Of a stretch of DNA of 64,000 nt, positions 36,597 through 50,311 are shown piece after piece (positions within the stretch are counted from its first letter, which is position 1; every line of letters begins with the position of its first letter). The notes beneath the pieces were generated by a model, which ran no database searches, was not told where the DNA came from, and saw nothing but the letters and a program-made list of their open reading frames with translations. Source of the DNA: Beroe forskalii (taxonomy: Eukaryota > Ctenophora > Nuda > Beroida > Beroidae); NCBI GenBank assembly GCA_011033025.1, contig WFMF01000101.1:62001-126000 (forward strand), written 5' to 3'. A program made the position numbers and the translations under genes.

Positions 36597-36830
36597 TATT
36601 ATGTTGTTGTATCTTCAAAATGTAATGAAGATGTGCTATGCCACATGATGCATTTACAGCCTCTAAACTTTAATGTGTTATGCCTTCAGCTTCAGCTACA
36701 AATAATTCAAAAACAGTTGCAGATCGATGTCTTGAAGAAAGTTTTCGTTATGATTTAAATAAACATGTTCAAATCATTAAGAAGTTTTTGTTCAAGACAC
36801 CAGCCTGCAAGAATAAACATGACTCATTGC

Positions 36831-36900
36831 CCATTTTTAGTTGGTCAAGGAGTCCATTATAGCCAAGGCTATAATGGACTCCTTGACCAACTAAAAATGG
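36831..36900. repeat. Perfect 70-bp palindrome
   Basis: Two 34-base arms, exactly complementary, separated by AA at 36865-36866. The left arm begins CCATTTTTAGTTGGTCAAGG and ends CATTATAGCC. No mismatch is visible. Confidence 0.95.
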
Positions 36901-37685
36901 ATTGTGCACAATCCACATTCACAAAATTAAGTTTTAGAAAGATGTCTAGATCTATGTGCTTTTTACAATCCTTTTCAGGATGTAAAAGCAACCTTCTAAG
37001 TGGAGCTGCTAATGTGAGACTGTGGGAGTGTCAGACTTTGCAGAGTTCATGTTGAACTTGTAAGAAATGATGTCCATAAAAGAAGTCTACAAAATTTTGG
37101 TTATTTTAGACCCCTCCCTCCCCCCATTGTATGCAAACGTCTGCAACCTGAAATATACCCCTTAAAAGTCAAATCGATCAAAATTTTCATAAATGGGGAT
37201 GTCCGAATTTGGCCAAACATCCTCTTCTTCCCTACATCTGCATTGGCCTCTTCATGGACGTCCTTTATGGAAGGCCCCTAATGTAATTGGGTATTGAAGA
37301 CAATCAAAAATAGGATTTTCGTTGTTTTTAAGATACCCAGAAATATGCAGTGAAAGACCCAAAGAACCTGTGTTAAATTGGAGACAGTTTATGAGTGCTA
37401 GGATGAGTACAAGGATGGGATCAGTAATCAGCTGGTTAGGACTGGTATCATTGATAAATTTTGCAGATTGCTTGATTCAGGGAGGGATAGATAAAGATGT
37501 TCAAACAAAGACCAACAAAGATGTTCAAACAAAGACCAAAGAGCAAGTTCAGTTTCATTCAGGCAGGAGGTCACTGCACTTGACGGTGCTATACCCTGCT
37601 ACCAGGGGGTGACTGCTGGGGAGTAGGGGGCCTACCTCATAAAAAGCTCTCACAATTTAAACACCCAGAAAGCTGAGGTAGGTTT

Positions 37686-38020
37686 TGGACTGAAGATGCC
37701 TGCACACCACTCATCTTGGTGTGACTCACTTAGATCCTACTACTCTCCACATTGCATTACCTAAAGGGATCATGTTGGTGTTCAAGTTCAGAGTTGGAGA
37801 AAAGTCTTGCAGATTGATGTCTTGAAGAGAGATTTGAATTAAAGAGAGATTTCTTTTTAATTCATAGATGTTGAATTTCGACATTCTTTTGAAGAATTAT
37901 TTCTCTTTGACATCAATCTCCAAGCATGAACTTGATCCCTGACATGGTCCCTTTATGAAATACTAAGAGGAGGGCAAGATGATCCAAGTGAGTGTCATGC
38001 AAGCATCATTTGTCCAGTAT
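37686..38020. mobile_element. Foldback element of about 335 bp
   Basis: The segment 37686-37823 and the inverted segment 37897-38020 are complementary over most of their length, for example GGGATCATGTTGGTGTTCAA against TTGATCCCTGACATGGTCCC, and GACATCAATCTCCAAG against TGCAGATTGATGTC. The spacer is about 70 bp. The half copy at 35447 belongs to the same family. No coding capacity. Confidence 0.65.
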
Positions 38021-38801
38021 CTACCTCAGTATTTTGGGTGATTAAGTTGTGACAGGGAAGAGCAGCATCCAGTGCAGAGAACTGGACCACCAGCCTAAAT
38101 GTAACTGAATGAAATTCTTCTGCTCCAAGCATCAAGAAAGTACAGAACAAGTTAATGGATCAGAGTATGTTTGCATCTTTTACTCTTGCTACGATAAAGA
38201 TGAGAGTGGCTTGCTATCATGGATGCTTCACTTGAGATGCTTCACTTGACCTTCGGGGTCAAAAAGTTTTGATAGAACTTCTGTACTGAAATTTGATGTT
38301 CGAACAATAAATTTGCATCAACAATTTAGTGACCTGCATGCATAATGCATATGTGCACTGGCTTCTCCTTGATGATTATTTCAAGAGGCTTGATGTCTGA
38401 AGAACTTTTAACCTCTAAGCAAATAATCTATGTCTGTATTTGACTTGCTGGATGTTTGGCTACAAAACTCTCCTTTCTTCCATGACTGTTTCTCTATATA
38501 GGAAAAAGAAAAATAAGAAACTCACCTTTTCTTTGTCTGGAGTCCAAGCATAGTAGATTTCCTTTCAATCATATGGCTGTGTTCTGATGTTATACCATGA
38601 CCTGGGATGACAGAACAAATGGAGCTTAGCTTACCATGGTGTTACACATTATACTTTCCAGGTTCACTGACCATGTAGTGCAACACCTACTTCTGATCAA
38701 AAGTTGAAAGTACCTAAGCACTGTGTTGCATTGTCAGCACCCTGAAGCATAATGGGCCATGTAACACCTGGCTGATATGCACCATAAAATGGGTCTGCCA
38801 G

Positions 38802-38878
38802 ATTCACTTATCAATTCCTTGTTGGCTGTAACCCAGAAATAGGAATGGTTGCAACCCCTAAAGAATTGATAAGTGAAT
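38802..38878. repeat. Small hairpin with 16-bp stem
   Basis: ATTCACTTATCAATTC at 38802 is exactly inverted at 38863-38878, with a 45-base loop that pairs partly. It could be a tiny non-autonomous element. Confidence 0.55.
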
Positions 38879-39585
38879 ATGGTAAAAGCTATAGATCATT
38901 AGTCTAATCATTAATATTCTTGGTATTCCTGAATAATATGATCACTCATTGTGATTCATGCTCTTTAGCAACTGTTCTCTGAATAGGACCTATACTAATG
39001 ATCTAATCTAATAGTCTATTGTTTGAATAGCTGCTATTGAAACCTAATCAAAGCTGGTATTCATAACATAATATCATGAGTTCAAACAACAAACATAACT
39101 GACTTTTCAAGTCGTCCCAGAAACAATGTTCACATGTTACCATGATTTCCTTTGTCTGCTATGAATTGCATCTACCACACTGTTTAGTATTATTACTATG
39201 ATCAACTCTCCAAGCTGTGAAACTGCATAAGTTTCTTCTTCACATCTATGTGCACAGCTCCAAATGTGAGAAGGTATATTATTTTGCATATGAAAATGAA
39301 AAGATAATGAACTTGTATCTTGACAACTTCTAAAGTTCATATCCTATACTAGATGACCTTGTTACCAAACAAATAAGCTGGCAAAAGAATCTTGATTGAA
39401 AACGAAATTGGAAGGTAAGGCTTTAATTGGTTATATTAAACTATGCAAATATTGCTAGATAGTTTTCACATTAATGTTCTTGGCTAACTTACATTATTTT
39501 CTTTTTGTATATATTGACAAATTACTAATTGAACCAGATTTCAATGCCTTATTTCTTTATATCCAACTACAATTTGTTTCAGAGA

Positions 39586-41164
39586 ATGCTATCAACATTG
39601 CTGGTCCCATGGTTTGTGTCACTAGTCTTTTTCCATAAATGTGACACTGCAAGAAATAATGGCGGTGGCAGGAGAGCCGACCTCCATGAGCTAACAGATG
39701 AGCATGCAGGCAGGTACGTGTTAGAGGGTTAATTGAAACGAATATTAAATATGAAGCCTGTTTTAGGTCAATAGATAAAGCTTATTATGGAGACCATTGT
39801 CTTCAAGCCAGCTTCTAATGCCACTTTCACCGATTTAATCATGGGAAAATATATGCTGTAATTGTGCTGTAAAATTATTTTCAAATTCAAATTCAAATTC
39901 AGAACATGTTATAAGTTTATTCCACATCTCAATCTCCACAGTGACAATGTGTGCTACTACACAAAGCTTGGTCCCCTTGAGACCGTTATTAGAGACAGGA
40001 CTATCTCCTACGTTGAGAAGGTCCCAAAGAAGTGTGTTGTTCCAGGAAAGGACGACTGCTTCGAGAATGTGTGAGTAGTTTATGTTTCTCTTGAATGATG
40101 ATTGAAAATCCCAAAACTGTGTGTATGATCCATCCCATTATAACTGTTTTAGTGTTAATATCGTTATTATAGTTCCCACTTCACACGTTTTGAATGCTTC
40201 ACTTCCGAATTCCAACCGCTTTGATTTCAATCCTATGAGTATCTGAGTATGACTGGAATGAATGGATCCATACTTGCTTCACACTTGTTTCTTAGTGCAT
40301 TGTTTGTAATTTTCCTTGACAGTACCAGGAAGTCCTACACTAACCTAGCACAAGGTGGTGGTAGGTAGGATGATCTTGAAGGATCAACCTATGTCTAAAT
40401 TTCAGCACCAACCTTCCATTGTACCAAGATTCGATGTAGTACAATCCCGATCAGTCGGGACTTGTTGACATTCTGCCTCGCTTACCAAATGTCGCCTAAA
40501 TTTTGCAGCCTGTTGGGGGTGAAATCATTATCATGGCTTTGAATGTTAAATTGATGACCTTGATCTATTTCCATGAACGGCTTATAAACTCAGTATTTCC
40601 AAAGCCTATACGAGACTCCACTATCACGTATATTTAGCTGAAATTCGTGGCTAATAGCATCTTATATGCAGCAGCTCTGAGCTTACATCGTAATATAATA
40701 TTTCCTATCAGAACCCGGCATCCGGCTTAGTTCTGCTGTCATAATATGGTTGCTGACAGTTGGTAGTTGTCATGAGTTCATTAGGCGGGAGGTCCATGTT
40801 CCTTTTACAGTAAGATAATGCCAATCTCTATGTTATATCAGGAACAATATATCAGCCAGTGCCCACTTGTGACCTCGCTTATAAATCAGCGCAATGTTTG
40901 CGATATTGGATTAAACTGAGTTCTTTCTCCCTTCCCAAAACGCAACAACATCCTATTAACATTGGTCTAAGAAGTTGAAATGAACTCAGGGTCGTCATAA
41001 TACCTTCTACAGTTGAAAACTCAAACTCTAAATTCTTCCCCTGAATCCCAGAACGAGATACAAGACAATCCAGAAGAAGATCAAGAGACCCAGTGAGGTT
41101 ACAGTCTACCACTGCTGCAAGGGCTGGCTACCTGATGCAACCGTGGAACTCGGATGCCCCAAAG
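39586..41164 (+). CDS. Secreted EMI-domain protein, 5' part
   Basis: Three exons that join in phase: 39586-39713, 39942-40070 and 41052-41164, each with good GT/AG ends. The start MLSTLLVPWFVSLVFF is a hydrophobic signal peptide, so the product enters the secretory pathway. The next two exons make an EMI domain: NVC-like DNVCYYTKLGPL, CVVPGKDDC, TRYKTIQKK, then VTVYHCCKGWLPD and GCPK, with the six or so cysteines and the WxxCCxG-type end of that domain. EMI domains sit at the N-terminus of extracellular matrix and receptor proteins such as emilins, multimerins and MEGF/Draper-type proteins, often followed by EGF repeats. The last exon ends in an open phase (CCC AAA G), so the gene must continue; no further exon was found before 64000. 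Which EMI subfamily it belongs to cannot be said. Confidence 0.8.
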
Positions 41165-41878
41165 GTATTTACTATTGTGTAAGAATTAGTTTATAACAGT
41201 TGTCTGTTTCTTGCCTTATTATTTGTCATAAATTAAACAATCGTGATGTTCAGTGTTGAAAGAGTCAGAACTTGGATTTTCATTCATTGAATTCATGACA
41301 ACGACACATAAGAAACTCGCTCATCATTCAAGACATACAACATTGATACATCATTCAAACCAACAATTCTAACATCACAGTTACCATCCATCATAAAATT
41401 CGTTTAATTCACTCAGCTGGGATTTCTGGTTTTGTTAAATGAAGCATCTGAAATGTGGAGGTTAGGTTGATAATTCTTCAGAAAAACAAATATAATAAAG
41501 GAACTTTATAACTTTCTTTTCTTTCTCCTGCATTTTCCTGCTATAATTTTCCAAAAGAAATTGTCAGAATGTTTATCAACTTGACATGTCGTTAATAAAA
41601 GACACTTATCCGCATATCTATTACTCTGTCAATATTTGCTCCCCCTTTCCACCAATGATATCGCTGTTCTACAGTTCCCATGGACTAGTGTAAAATATAT
41701 CACTCGCGGAGAAACACTCCGAAAAAAACAAAGCCCTTTTTTCAGCACAATATAATTTTAATTTTATTATATATTTTTGTTCAACAACAGCGATATTATA
41801 TCCGTTTATTATAATTCATAAAACACGAATTTACTTTACATTTCTATAACGTCACGGGTCATAGATACACATGGTCTG

Positions 41879-41934
41879 TGTCAGCAATTAACCATGATAA
41901 ACCGTCATAATTACGTCATTTCAACCGCCTATTT
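41879..41934 (-). repeat. TGACGTCA mini-element copy
   Basis: Reverse orientation: GTCAGCAATTAACCATGATA, then TTACGTCATTTCAACCGCCTATTT-type end (split here at TTACGTCATTTCAACCGC and CTATTT). It keeps the right terminal inverted repeat. Confidence 0.65.
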
Positions 41935-42370
41935 CCAGCGCCCGGTTCTCAGAGAATTCTCCCCGCTATTGCTATAGCGCCGACACTAAATTGAGTGCTA
42001 AGTTTTAGGAAAGCAATTTCATAACTCTGAGACCGAGTTCTATTACAGTGAAGTCCGTAGTTCCTCCATGGGATAAATATTATAGCTGAACTTATATCTT
42101 ACATTTCATTAGGCGTTCCGTTCATTTCTAGGAATATCAGCTGCTCCTCTCTTCTCGTGAAAACCCCTAAAATTCAACCTAAAAAGAACAAAAAAGAAAA
42201 GATTTTTCACGATATATTTTATCTTAGAACATGTATATAATATCTAATAGTTCCCCGTGGAATCTAGAATTTGAATATATCCCAGCCTTTTCTAACACGG
42301 GTAAGTGCTAACACTCCGCTCACATTCCAAGGATAATTTCAGTCGGTGGGAAGTATTCCTTCTGAAGGTC

Positions 42371-42430
42371 AGATGGCTGATAGTGACGTCATTATCATAG
42401 CTTAGAATGGGAGTATTGATGACGGAGAAC
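42371..42430 (+). repeat. TGACGTCA mini-element copy
   Basis: Contains GTGACGTCATTATCATAG, TTAGAATGGGAGT and TTGATGACGGAGAACTG. Ends are diverged. Confidence 0.7.
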
Positions 42431-44193
42431 TGGGTGTTTTGTGAGCAGCTGTCCGGCCGGGGGTGAATTAAATGTTAATTTATATATCATGCAAGGTTAC
42501 ACCCTTAGGTTTTATTAATGTTGTTAATTGTTCAAAGGTTGTCTGTTGTGTATCGTGAAAAAGGGATGAAAAAAGAACGCTTAAAATAATTATTTTTCGT
42601 ACTGTACCTTCGAGAAATGAAAGGTATTTTAAGGTACAATGAAATTTAAATTCATATTATAGGCTATAGAGCAATGAATTTTTCGAATTTCAGTTTAAAA
42701 TAATAGTTTAAATAAAGAAATCTAAACGTGACTTATTATAATAGCTATTTTAATAGACGGGTGAAAGTCTGTAACCTGGAGACTGGATGTGTATCTTAAG
42801 TCTGTGTCGGCCTTCTGGTTTCCACTTAGGAACCGGAAGTGTGGGATGCATCATAAAGGTTTTCACAAAAGTGGGCGTTTAACAGAAAAACCAGGGAACG
42901 TAACATGGAAAATAAGCACTTTACGCCACCTTAAACCATGATCATCACTCCCAGTCGCTTCTTTTGAAAAGAAATAAGGATGGAGTAAAAGTTGTTACAT
43001 AGTTAGACAGAAGGAATGCGATCTGTTGACATTTATTAAAGAGGGTGGGCCAGGGACGCCCGGAGCCCAAGGAGGATTAAAAGAAGGAAAATTTCATGAA
43101 ATCCTGTTGAGATTTGAAAAATAAATTATGATCGGACATATCGGTTAATATCTGATGGATAATCAATCAATATTTTGGTTGGAATTAGAAGGCTAGATTG
43201 ATAAGGCAATTAGAAATCATTGAGTGGATAACATTTTTATCTTGCAATGCGAATCTGAAATTTTCTAGATATTTCTATATCTATCTCAGGAAATAAACAA
43301 TTTTCCTCTACTGAGCAATTCCACTTTTTAATTATGGTAAAACTTCGACGCGTGCTTGTTAATTTAATCAAAACTTTTAATCCGACGTTTTTAATTAACT
43401 GTTTTTTCTTAATTTACCGCAAGAGGAGATTATCTTTTGTTGTTGCACTTGAAAGACATTCCTGGTGTGTGATCTTTGAGGAAAACGTGGTAGTGCAAAG
43501 TTCGATAATAGATCACTGGCGTTTGAAATATTCGATTGAGGATGACGTATTTTTCATGGTTTTGAGTGGTTAATTGATGATATTCTACTGAGTACTTTTC
43601 GTTTAGGAACTCATAAAGCAATGTGTTATTTTTAATAATATTCTCAGATACATCTAAAAATATAACATATTAAAATACATCAAGACTCTAGATAGTTCAT
43701 GATCAATCTTGCTCTAATGTTTCCGAACAGTAAGTAGCCTTAAGCCTGGAAACAGGCAGTTAATGGTCACATTGTTGATTTTGCTAGCAGCCTTTCTTCA
43801 AAACCATCATGATATTTCCCTCAAAAAGCCAAAAGCGACTAAGAACTCAGAAGGCTACTATTGACACCATTCAGCTCTGTATTTTGAGTGATGTGATTGA
43901 CCAGTGTACCCACTGTGGTTTGCACGCCCTACCCCACCACTACTGATATAAACATACCAGCAGAATATTAAAAGTAGCAAGCATACCACAGGGAGGCCTC
44001 CACCATATATAAATTACACAGAGTTCCTCTCCCTGAAATGAAAACGTCACCAATACCCATTCAGAACCATGATAATGACGCCACTTTCATCAGCGTTCAT
44101 ATTATTTGGTACATACCAGGTAGATTTAAATGCTATATCTGTAGTTTCACAGGAAGCGCTGCCCTAGATAATTAATGACCTTGCCTTATGTAC

Positions 44194-44312
44194 TGTTGTC
44201 AAGGTAGCAATGTTGTCAAGATAGCAATGTTGTCAAGGGAGCAATGTTGTCAAGGTAGAAATGTTGTCAAGGTAGCAATGTTGTCAAGGTGGCAGTGTTT
44301 TGAAGGTAGCAA
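44194..44312 (+). repeat. 17-bp minisatellite
   Basis: About seven tandem units of GTTGTCAAGGTAGCAAT with a few substitutions. Confidence 0.93.
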
Positions 44313-44622
44313 TGCACAGAGTTGTGCGAGCAAAAAACCAGATAATTCAGCGATATTACCATTTTGAGTCTATTCCTACATAGTTCGGTGCCAATAATAC
44401 CGAATGGTATTGATTAATACGGACATTTTAGCTCCCACTGGAGTTTCAAAATGACGTCTTCACACCAAGAATTGAGGCAATTTGTCTCCAATGTGACGAG
44501 GATCACAATTAGTAATCCTGATCCGAGGTGGTCTGTATTCCTCACTCCACGAATTAACCTTGATAATTTGATGAGCGGATCACTGTTTTTGAGAGTTGCT
44601 GTCGTGCCTCCCTTAAGGGAAT

Positions 44623-44680
44623 ATGACGTCATCAATCCACCATTCTAAACTACGATAATGACGTCATTTTCAACCGCCTA
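44623..44680 (-). repeat. TGACGTCA mini-element copy
   Basis: Reverse orientation: TGACGTCATCAATCCACCAT, a short centre, then GATAATGACGTCATTTTC and AACCGCCTA. Two complete TGACGTCA palindromes, one near each end. Confidence 0.8.
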
Positions 44681-45869
44681 AATCATGCACGATTTGTCAC
44701 ATTGGGGTTAATTGTAGCAGGATGAATGGCAGTTCTAATCGAATTGTGGTGTGCACTTTTTCTGTGGATTACGCAATGTGAGCTACGTACATCTAAGAAA
44801 CTTCCCGATTTTAGTTCACTTATTAACCGATAATTATCAGTAATTATTAATGATGGAGTTAAATAACTACTGATTCACCCACTTGGAATTCAAATTATTT
44901 AGTCTGAAATAAGACTTGTGGGTGTGTCATAATAGTAGATGAAATTTAGATTGAAATGGAATTCAGAATTCAGATTCACGTATTCAGATGAAAAATAGAT
45001 GTTGATATTTTTATAGCTTTATAGGATTGCACAGGAGTTGGTTTTTTTAATCGAAGTTAAAAACAAAGATCATGAAAATCCCTTCAAGCTGTGGTCTCAG
45101 AGGGCTAGGTTAGAGCCAAGATGTAGCAGTGAATCCGAATACTTTGGTAGCAATGTTTAAAGGTCACGGAAAATCGGCGGATCAAAAGTGCGATTTAAAT
45201 ACTTCAAACCATTAACCATGCGAATATTTCATTTTCAACGACCTTTTTCCTGCACCTTGGCCATATTCGGGATAGAAAACATATGTAATTGAAACCAGCT
45301 TATGTATTAAAATACGTATCATGCAACGTTGGGGAAACTTAAATATCTGGAAATATAACTGAAGGTGCAAATACATAGTGTTCTTCAAAAGAAATGGACT
45401 GAAATGGAAAGAATTTAATTTAAACTCCAGGGCATTCGAACATGTTTTAAAACTAGCATATCGAAGCAAGTTTTTCTCCTATTCTTCTGCCCCTGCTATA
45501 ATGCTATGAAGATTTTATCGCCATTGTTTCGGACTACTATCATAATATCCTTATCAAATTTCGCCACAAAATGTTTCATTTCCACAATCATTGTATGCAA
45601 GACGAGAGGATTCATTAAGCAGCATTTTATAGTCCAGGATTCAGTAGGTGCAGCTTGCCACCTTCCCTTGAATGGGAACGTCTCTCTAAAGAATGTTACC
45701 CGTATCCCGAATGATTAATTTCGGGCACCCTTTGATTTTGACGCTCCGTTGACTCGCTGTACTCCGAAAATACCAATATCGAGTGTCTGATTAAATCATT
45801 TCCCTGTTTAGATATGGCACAATAAATTGTAATTCCAAATATCCGACGCCTCCTCACCACAAAGAGATC

Positions 45870-45922
45870 ATCTGACGTCATAAACTCACCATTATTTTTA
45901 CTGATTATGACGTCAATTTCAT
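45870..45922 (-). repeat. TGACGTCA mini-element copy
   Basis: TCTGACGTCATAAACTCACC, then GATTATGACGTCAATTTC. Both CRE-like palindromes are kept; outer ends are lost. Confidence 0.65.
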
Positions 45923-47179
45923 TCGTTTAATGTTAAAGTCTTCACTTTTACGATGGGCGACAAATAAAATTCCGCTGTAAATTGAAAATTAGCCTCCCCG
46001 ATCATGTATAATGTCGACTCACAAACTCAATAAAACCTTTGTAATTTATTTATAACAATGCTGGGAAGGCTGATATAGACGCAATGGAAGATATTTCCGA
46101 AAACCTCGTGCAAAAAATAGGCCAGTGCTGGTGACGTCATAATCAAGATTTAGCACGTGCAATGGAGGGTATTCAGCCGCCTGTTTTTGCCTTGAATCTT
46201 TAAAATGTATATAACTGAGATGTTCCCTGTTTTGTTGTATATCGTATCTCTCTGATGTACTCTCTTTTATTTACTGTGACTCGGCACTAGGCTTGAACGA
46301 TTTCCGTCAATTGATTGACTCGATTGAACTCCGAAAAAGTGATGCAGACTGATTGGTAGGTTTTCACTTCGAATGTTATTGTTTTTTCAAACAATAATTA
46401 ATTTTTCTCCAGACATTATGTCATTTTAGGATAGTATTGAGTAGTGACCCTCATAGTGACATGACGTTTTTACAACCATTCCCCAAGGAAACATTTTGCC
46501 AGAGACACAGCCTTGAAAATATGCGTGTTTCTTGACATATTTTGTCTAGTTATTTTATAAATAGTGTTTGGTAACGTAAACTCTGAAAATTATTATGTTC
46601 TTGAAAATTGACCCCCTAAACTTTCAATAATTGACATTTATTACTGGGTGCAATCACATTTTCTATACGCCTTGTAGACATTGATTATATGCCATGAGAT
46701 TTACAATCTCCGCCCGAAAAATTAGGCTGTGTTACTTCATCAATCAACGGTTATAACCCATGATAATGACATCGTTCCCTATTTGCACAAGGCCCTTATA
46801 TAGATCCTGGCAAATTGATCTTGACAAATTGAAGTGTTTTCAAATTTGGTGCAAGGATTGAGACTTTGTTGAAGCTTACTTTTGGGACCTTTTTCAGACA
46901 ATGGAGAAAATAAAATCACTACAATTTTTTTCTGAAAGTTTGTCGATAATTAATCCAGCCACATGCCGAATTCTTTCATTCTTTCATAGACAAATTTTAA
47001 AAGACAGTTTAGAAATTTAGGAGGACGCTTCTCTTAGAATCTTGTAAAGGGAAGGTTTGTTGAGACTCATGACCATACAACAAATATACCTATATGGAAT
47101 GTTTTCCTGTATCCATGCACTCTGCACGTAATAGCTCAGTTTAAAGAGATCTTCTGAGGTTTGGAATAACGAATATATT

Positions 47180-47237
47180 TGACGTCATTGTCATGAGTTA
47201 GAATGGGAAACTGGTGACGTCGAACTGTCTATTATTT
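47180..47237 (+). repeat. TGACGTCA mini-element copy
   Basis: TGACGTCATTGTCATGAGTT, AGAATGGGAAACTGG, then TGACGTCGAACTGTCTATT at the right end. Confidence 0.7.
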
Positions 47238-48102
47238 TATTGTATGGAATGTGGTATGTAGCACAAGTGTATTGGAGAACGCAGTAAAATCTTGAAATGT
47301 ATGCCGCGGTGGTTTCTCCTAAAATACCGACGTATGTATGTATATTTAGCAGAACTTGAGGTGATGTGACGTCAATAATTTCAAGAGATATATTATTCCC
47401 ATTATTTAAACCAGTAAATTACTTCCCTGAATTATTCCCATTATTTGGAGCAGTAAATTACTTCCCTGAATCTAGACGAAATAGTTGTCGCCTGCTGCAG
47501 AACTACATCGGAGCAATATACAGTTTAAAAATTTTCATGGCTTGAAGTTGAGTTAAATGATTGAGTTGAGCGGCTATTTTTTGCATTCGCTTTGTAAATC
47601 AGAAAATTACTTTACAAGACAAAATAGTTGCCTCATTCTCTTCCGGCTGGATCTGATTTTTTTCCAAAAATGCAATCCCCGACGTAATGACGTTATGATG
47701 CAATATTCTAATTTGGTATCACGAATTTATGACATGAACTTATAATCACTGATGATCGCACGTGGGAAAAGAAAGACAGTTCAACGACATATTTAGTCAA
47801 CCACTTCAAACCAATCTATCATTAGATCACGGTTCTCGTATGATTAACTTCAAATTCGATCAGCTATTATTTCGCGCTGTCTGCATTGCGATCGATGTTG
47901 AAACAGGGACTTATCGATTCAAAGATTCATGAAAACTCGCTATACACCTATATTCCTGACATATTTTACCGGTGAGTCAACTGCAGGAGCTATACTAAGT
48001 CATTACTTTGTCACCAAAACTAATTTCCCTCTGTATTTAATTAAAGACATATATTGTAAATTCTCTACTAATGATGAAGAGCATGTTATGGAGAATATGC
48101 GC

Positions 48103-48150
48103 GTTGACTTCATCAACTCACCACTCTAAGCTATGATGATGACGTCACTC
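48103..48150 (-). repeat. TGACGTCA mini-element copy
   Basis: TTGACTTCATCAACTCACCA, then AAGCTATGATGATGACGTCA. Confidence 0.65.
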
Positions 48151-48875
48151 TGAACTAGTATAGTTGTCAGGATTATCAGGGGTTGAATGTTAAGATGACT
48201 ATTCCTCGTCAGTAGTATGATGGGAAGGTCGGGTGTTAAATCATCACAAAGCTGTATTGGAATTCGGACATGGTGTAATTGTCATGAAAATGGGCTGAGA
48301 CTTTTATTGAGGAAGTTTTTTCAGATCAGCATTTTATTATTCGAACCATTGATCTGGATATCTCAGATATTGACTGCACAATATGCTCTCTGAATGATGT
48401 TCTGGACATTAAGATGCTGAAATCGGCATGTTCTGAACATTGCAATATCAACTGTCTACAACAGCATTTGGCCAGAATGTATTCATTTTGTTTTTTTCAG
48501 TCATTTTAAAGGATGTAGGCAAGGCTTTTTCAGATGCACGACTTCTCACCTTTGATTTTATTTAAATTTTATTGTTTCTATTAAATTTCAAATAATAAAT
48601 AACTACACACCCCACATTATAACTTGAGCCCAAGTACATAATAAAACAATTGCTAATCATCTTTCTTCTCCCAACAAATCTATTAACAATTATCAAGTGA
48701 GTTAGTGGTCTACACTTACACACTCTCCCACAAGTTGATGTTTTTCAAGCTCCCTTCCTCTTATCAAGTTACCAAACTATGAATATATAACATTAATTAA
48801 TTATGTTAGATTTCAGACCCCCAGCATCGAACTCTATAAATACAGAGTCCTCCACAACGATAGAAAGTCAAACCA

Positions 48876-48925
48876 AACGTCATTATCATGAGTTAAACTG
48901 GTGTAGTTGATGACGTTGATTGAGG
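48876..48925 (+). repeat. TGACGTCA mini-element copy
   Basis: ACGTCATTATCATGAGTTAA, then GTAGTTGATGACGTTGA. Confidence 0.65.
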
Positions 48926-49473
48926 TAGTTTCGAGCTTCGGAACAAATATAAATTTAGTTATGTTTGTCCCACGAATGACAAGAGAAGATCTGTCAGCTA
49001 GATCATGAACAAAGTCTTTTCTTCTCAGAGCTAGACAGACATGGGAATCTGTAGGGAGCTAGCCGTGTGTTGCAGGGGAGGTTATGTAGATTTAAAACTT
49101 GAACGTTACCCCAAATACCAGAGGTTAAGTGGTACATGCTTTAGAGAAAATGAAGCAGAAAAATTAAGCACTCAGAACGCAATAAGATCTTAATTTGGTG
49201 TTGCAAAAGATTGATCAAACACTAGGGCTATGAAAATTGAAAATATATTTGCCTTCTCAGTTTCCGAGATCTGATCAATTTCCTGTTGCTGGCATCTTTT
49301 ATATTAGAGTTGGTTGGAAGGGGTTAAAATTTTAACAAATCTTCATTCTGGTTCAGATGATCCATGTGTGCCTCAAACCACCCTCAGTTACAATCTGGGA
49401 ATGCAATACCGGTACCGGTATCATGTGACGTTAGCTATAGTCTAGATAAATGACAGAATCTGTGTCTGTGCCA

Positions 49474-49545
49474 AAATAGGCGGTTAAGAATAACTTCATT
49501 TTCATTGTTCAGAACGATAAATTGTTGTCGTGGAGCTGCCTATTA
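49474..49545 (+). repeat. TGACGTCA mini-element copy with both ends
   Basis: Starts AAATAGGCGGTTAAG and ends GGAGCTGCCTATT, giving a unit of about 72 bp. The core is diverged (AACTTCATTTTCATTG), but the terminal inverted repeats are clear. Confidence 0.72.
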
Positions 49546-50240
49546 TTCATTAAGGAGGGGATTTCCCAGTACCTCTGAGCTAGATGAAGCAGACTAGAAT
49601 TATCGGATTTCAGGGGTAATTTAATTGGGAGTTTTCATTCCCGGAACGTTTGGTGGTGGTCTGTTGCAGCGGAATGTTCATTCTATAATAGGTAGCTGGA
49701 ATGTAGCCTAAATCGGATGGAAATAGAATTTGAATTTAGTTTGGACTCTACGTCGGTTGGCACCTGTGCAGTGTCCTGCTGGTACAGCTGAGAGCGTAAC
49801 ATCTGATTTTAGATCATGTGAACTGGAGTTTGGGTTAAGGGTTGAAGCTGCAGGTTGGTCATGTGTTTAGGTTGTGGTAACAACTAAATGAAGATGATAG
49901 CCCATGTTAGGGTAAGGGTTCATACTTCATAGGGTTAACACAAATCTTGAAATGCCTCAACAGGGTTGCTATGCTATTCATTCCAGATTACGAGTTTGAA
50001 GAGCTAAGCTTCCTTTCTCCAGCTAGAATAAAACGCTTTTATAATCTTGAAACGCTTATATTCTAACTACATACCTACATAACTCTGTCCACCCTCTCTA
50101 CGTACTAAGAGTTAGAATGACATTAAAATAACTGATCTCCTAATACCACTTAGTGTAATCTGTTATACGTGCACTCCATAAAAACAATTACATGTCACTT
50201 GCCTTCCCCTGGATTCCACCGTTTCTAACAGCCCTCACGA

Positions 50241-50311
50241 ACAATAGACCTCTCTACGTCATCAGTTTTCCATTGTAATCTATGAAAACGCCGTCATTTT
50301 CTAACGCCCAT
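50241..50311 (-). repeat. TGACGTCA mini-element copy with both ends
   Basis: Starts AATAGACCTCTCTACGTCAT and ends GCCGTCATTTTCTAACGCCC then ATT. Length about 71 bp. Confidence 0.68.

Larger units (their letters stand above)
35187..39585. other. Repeat-rich intergenic region
   Basis: About 4.4 kb between the diverging macroH2A and EMI-domain genes. Besides the repeats listed separately (LINE remnant, foldback pair, GC-rich hairpin, 70-bp palindrome) I see no supportable gene. Frames at 36765-37055 and 37322-37612 lack family features; the second contains a duplicated KDVQTKT repeat. Confidence 0.5.

Noticed and set aside
37322..37612. Frame with a repeated KDVQTKT motif
   Set aside because: The repeat is a 21-bp local duplication in intergenic repeat DNA; no recognisable domain or start context.
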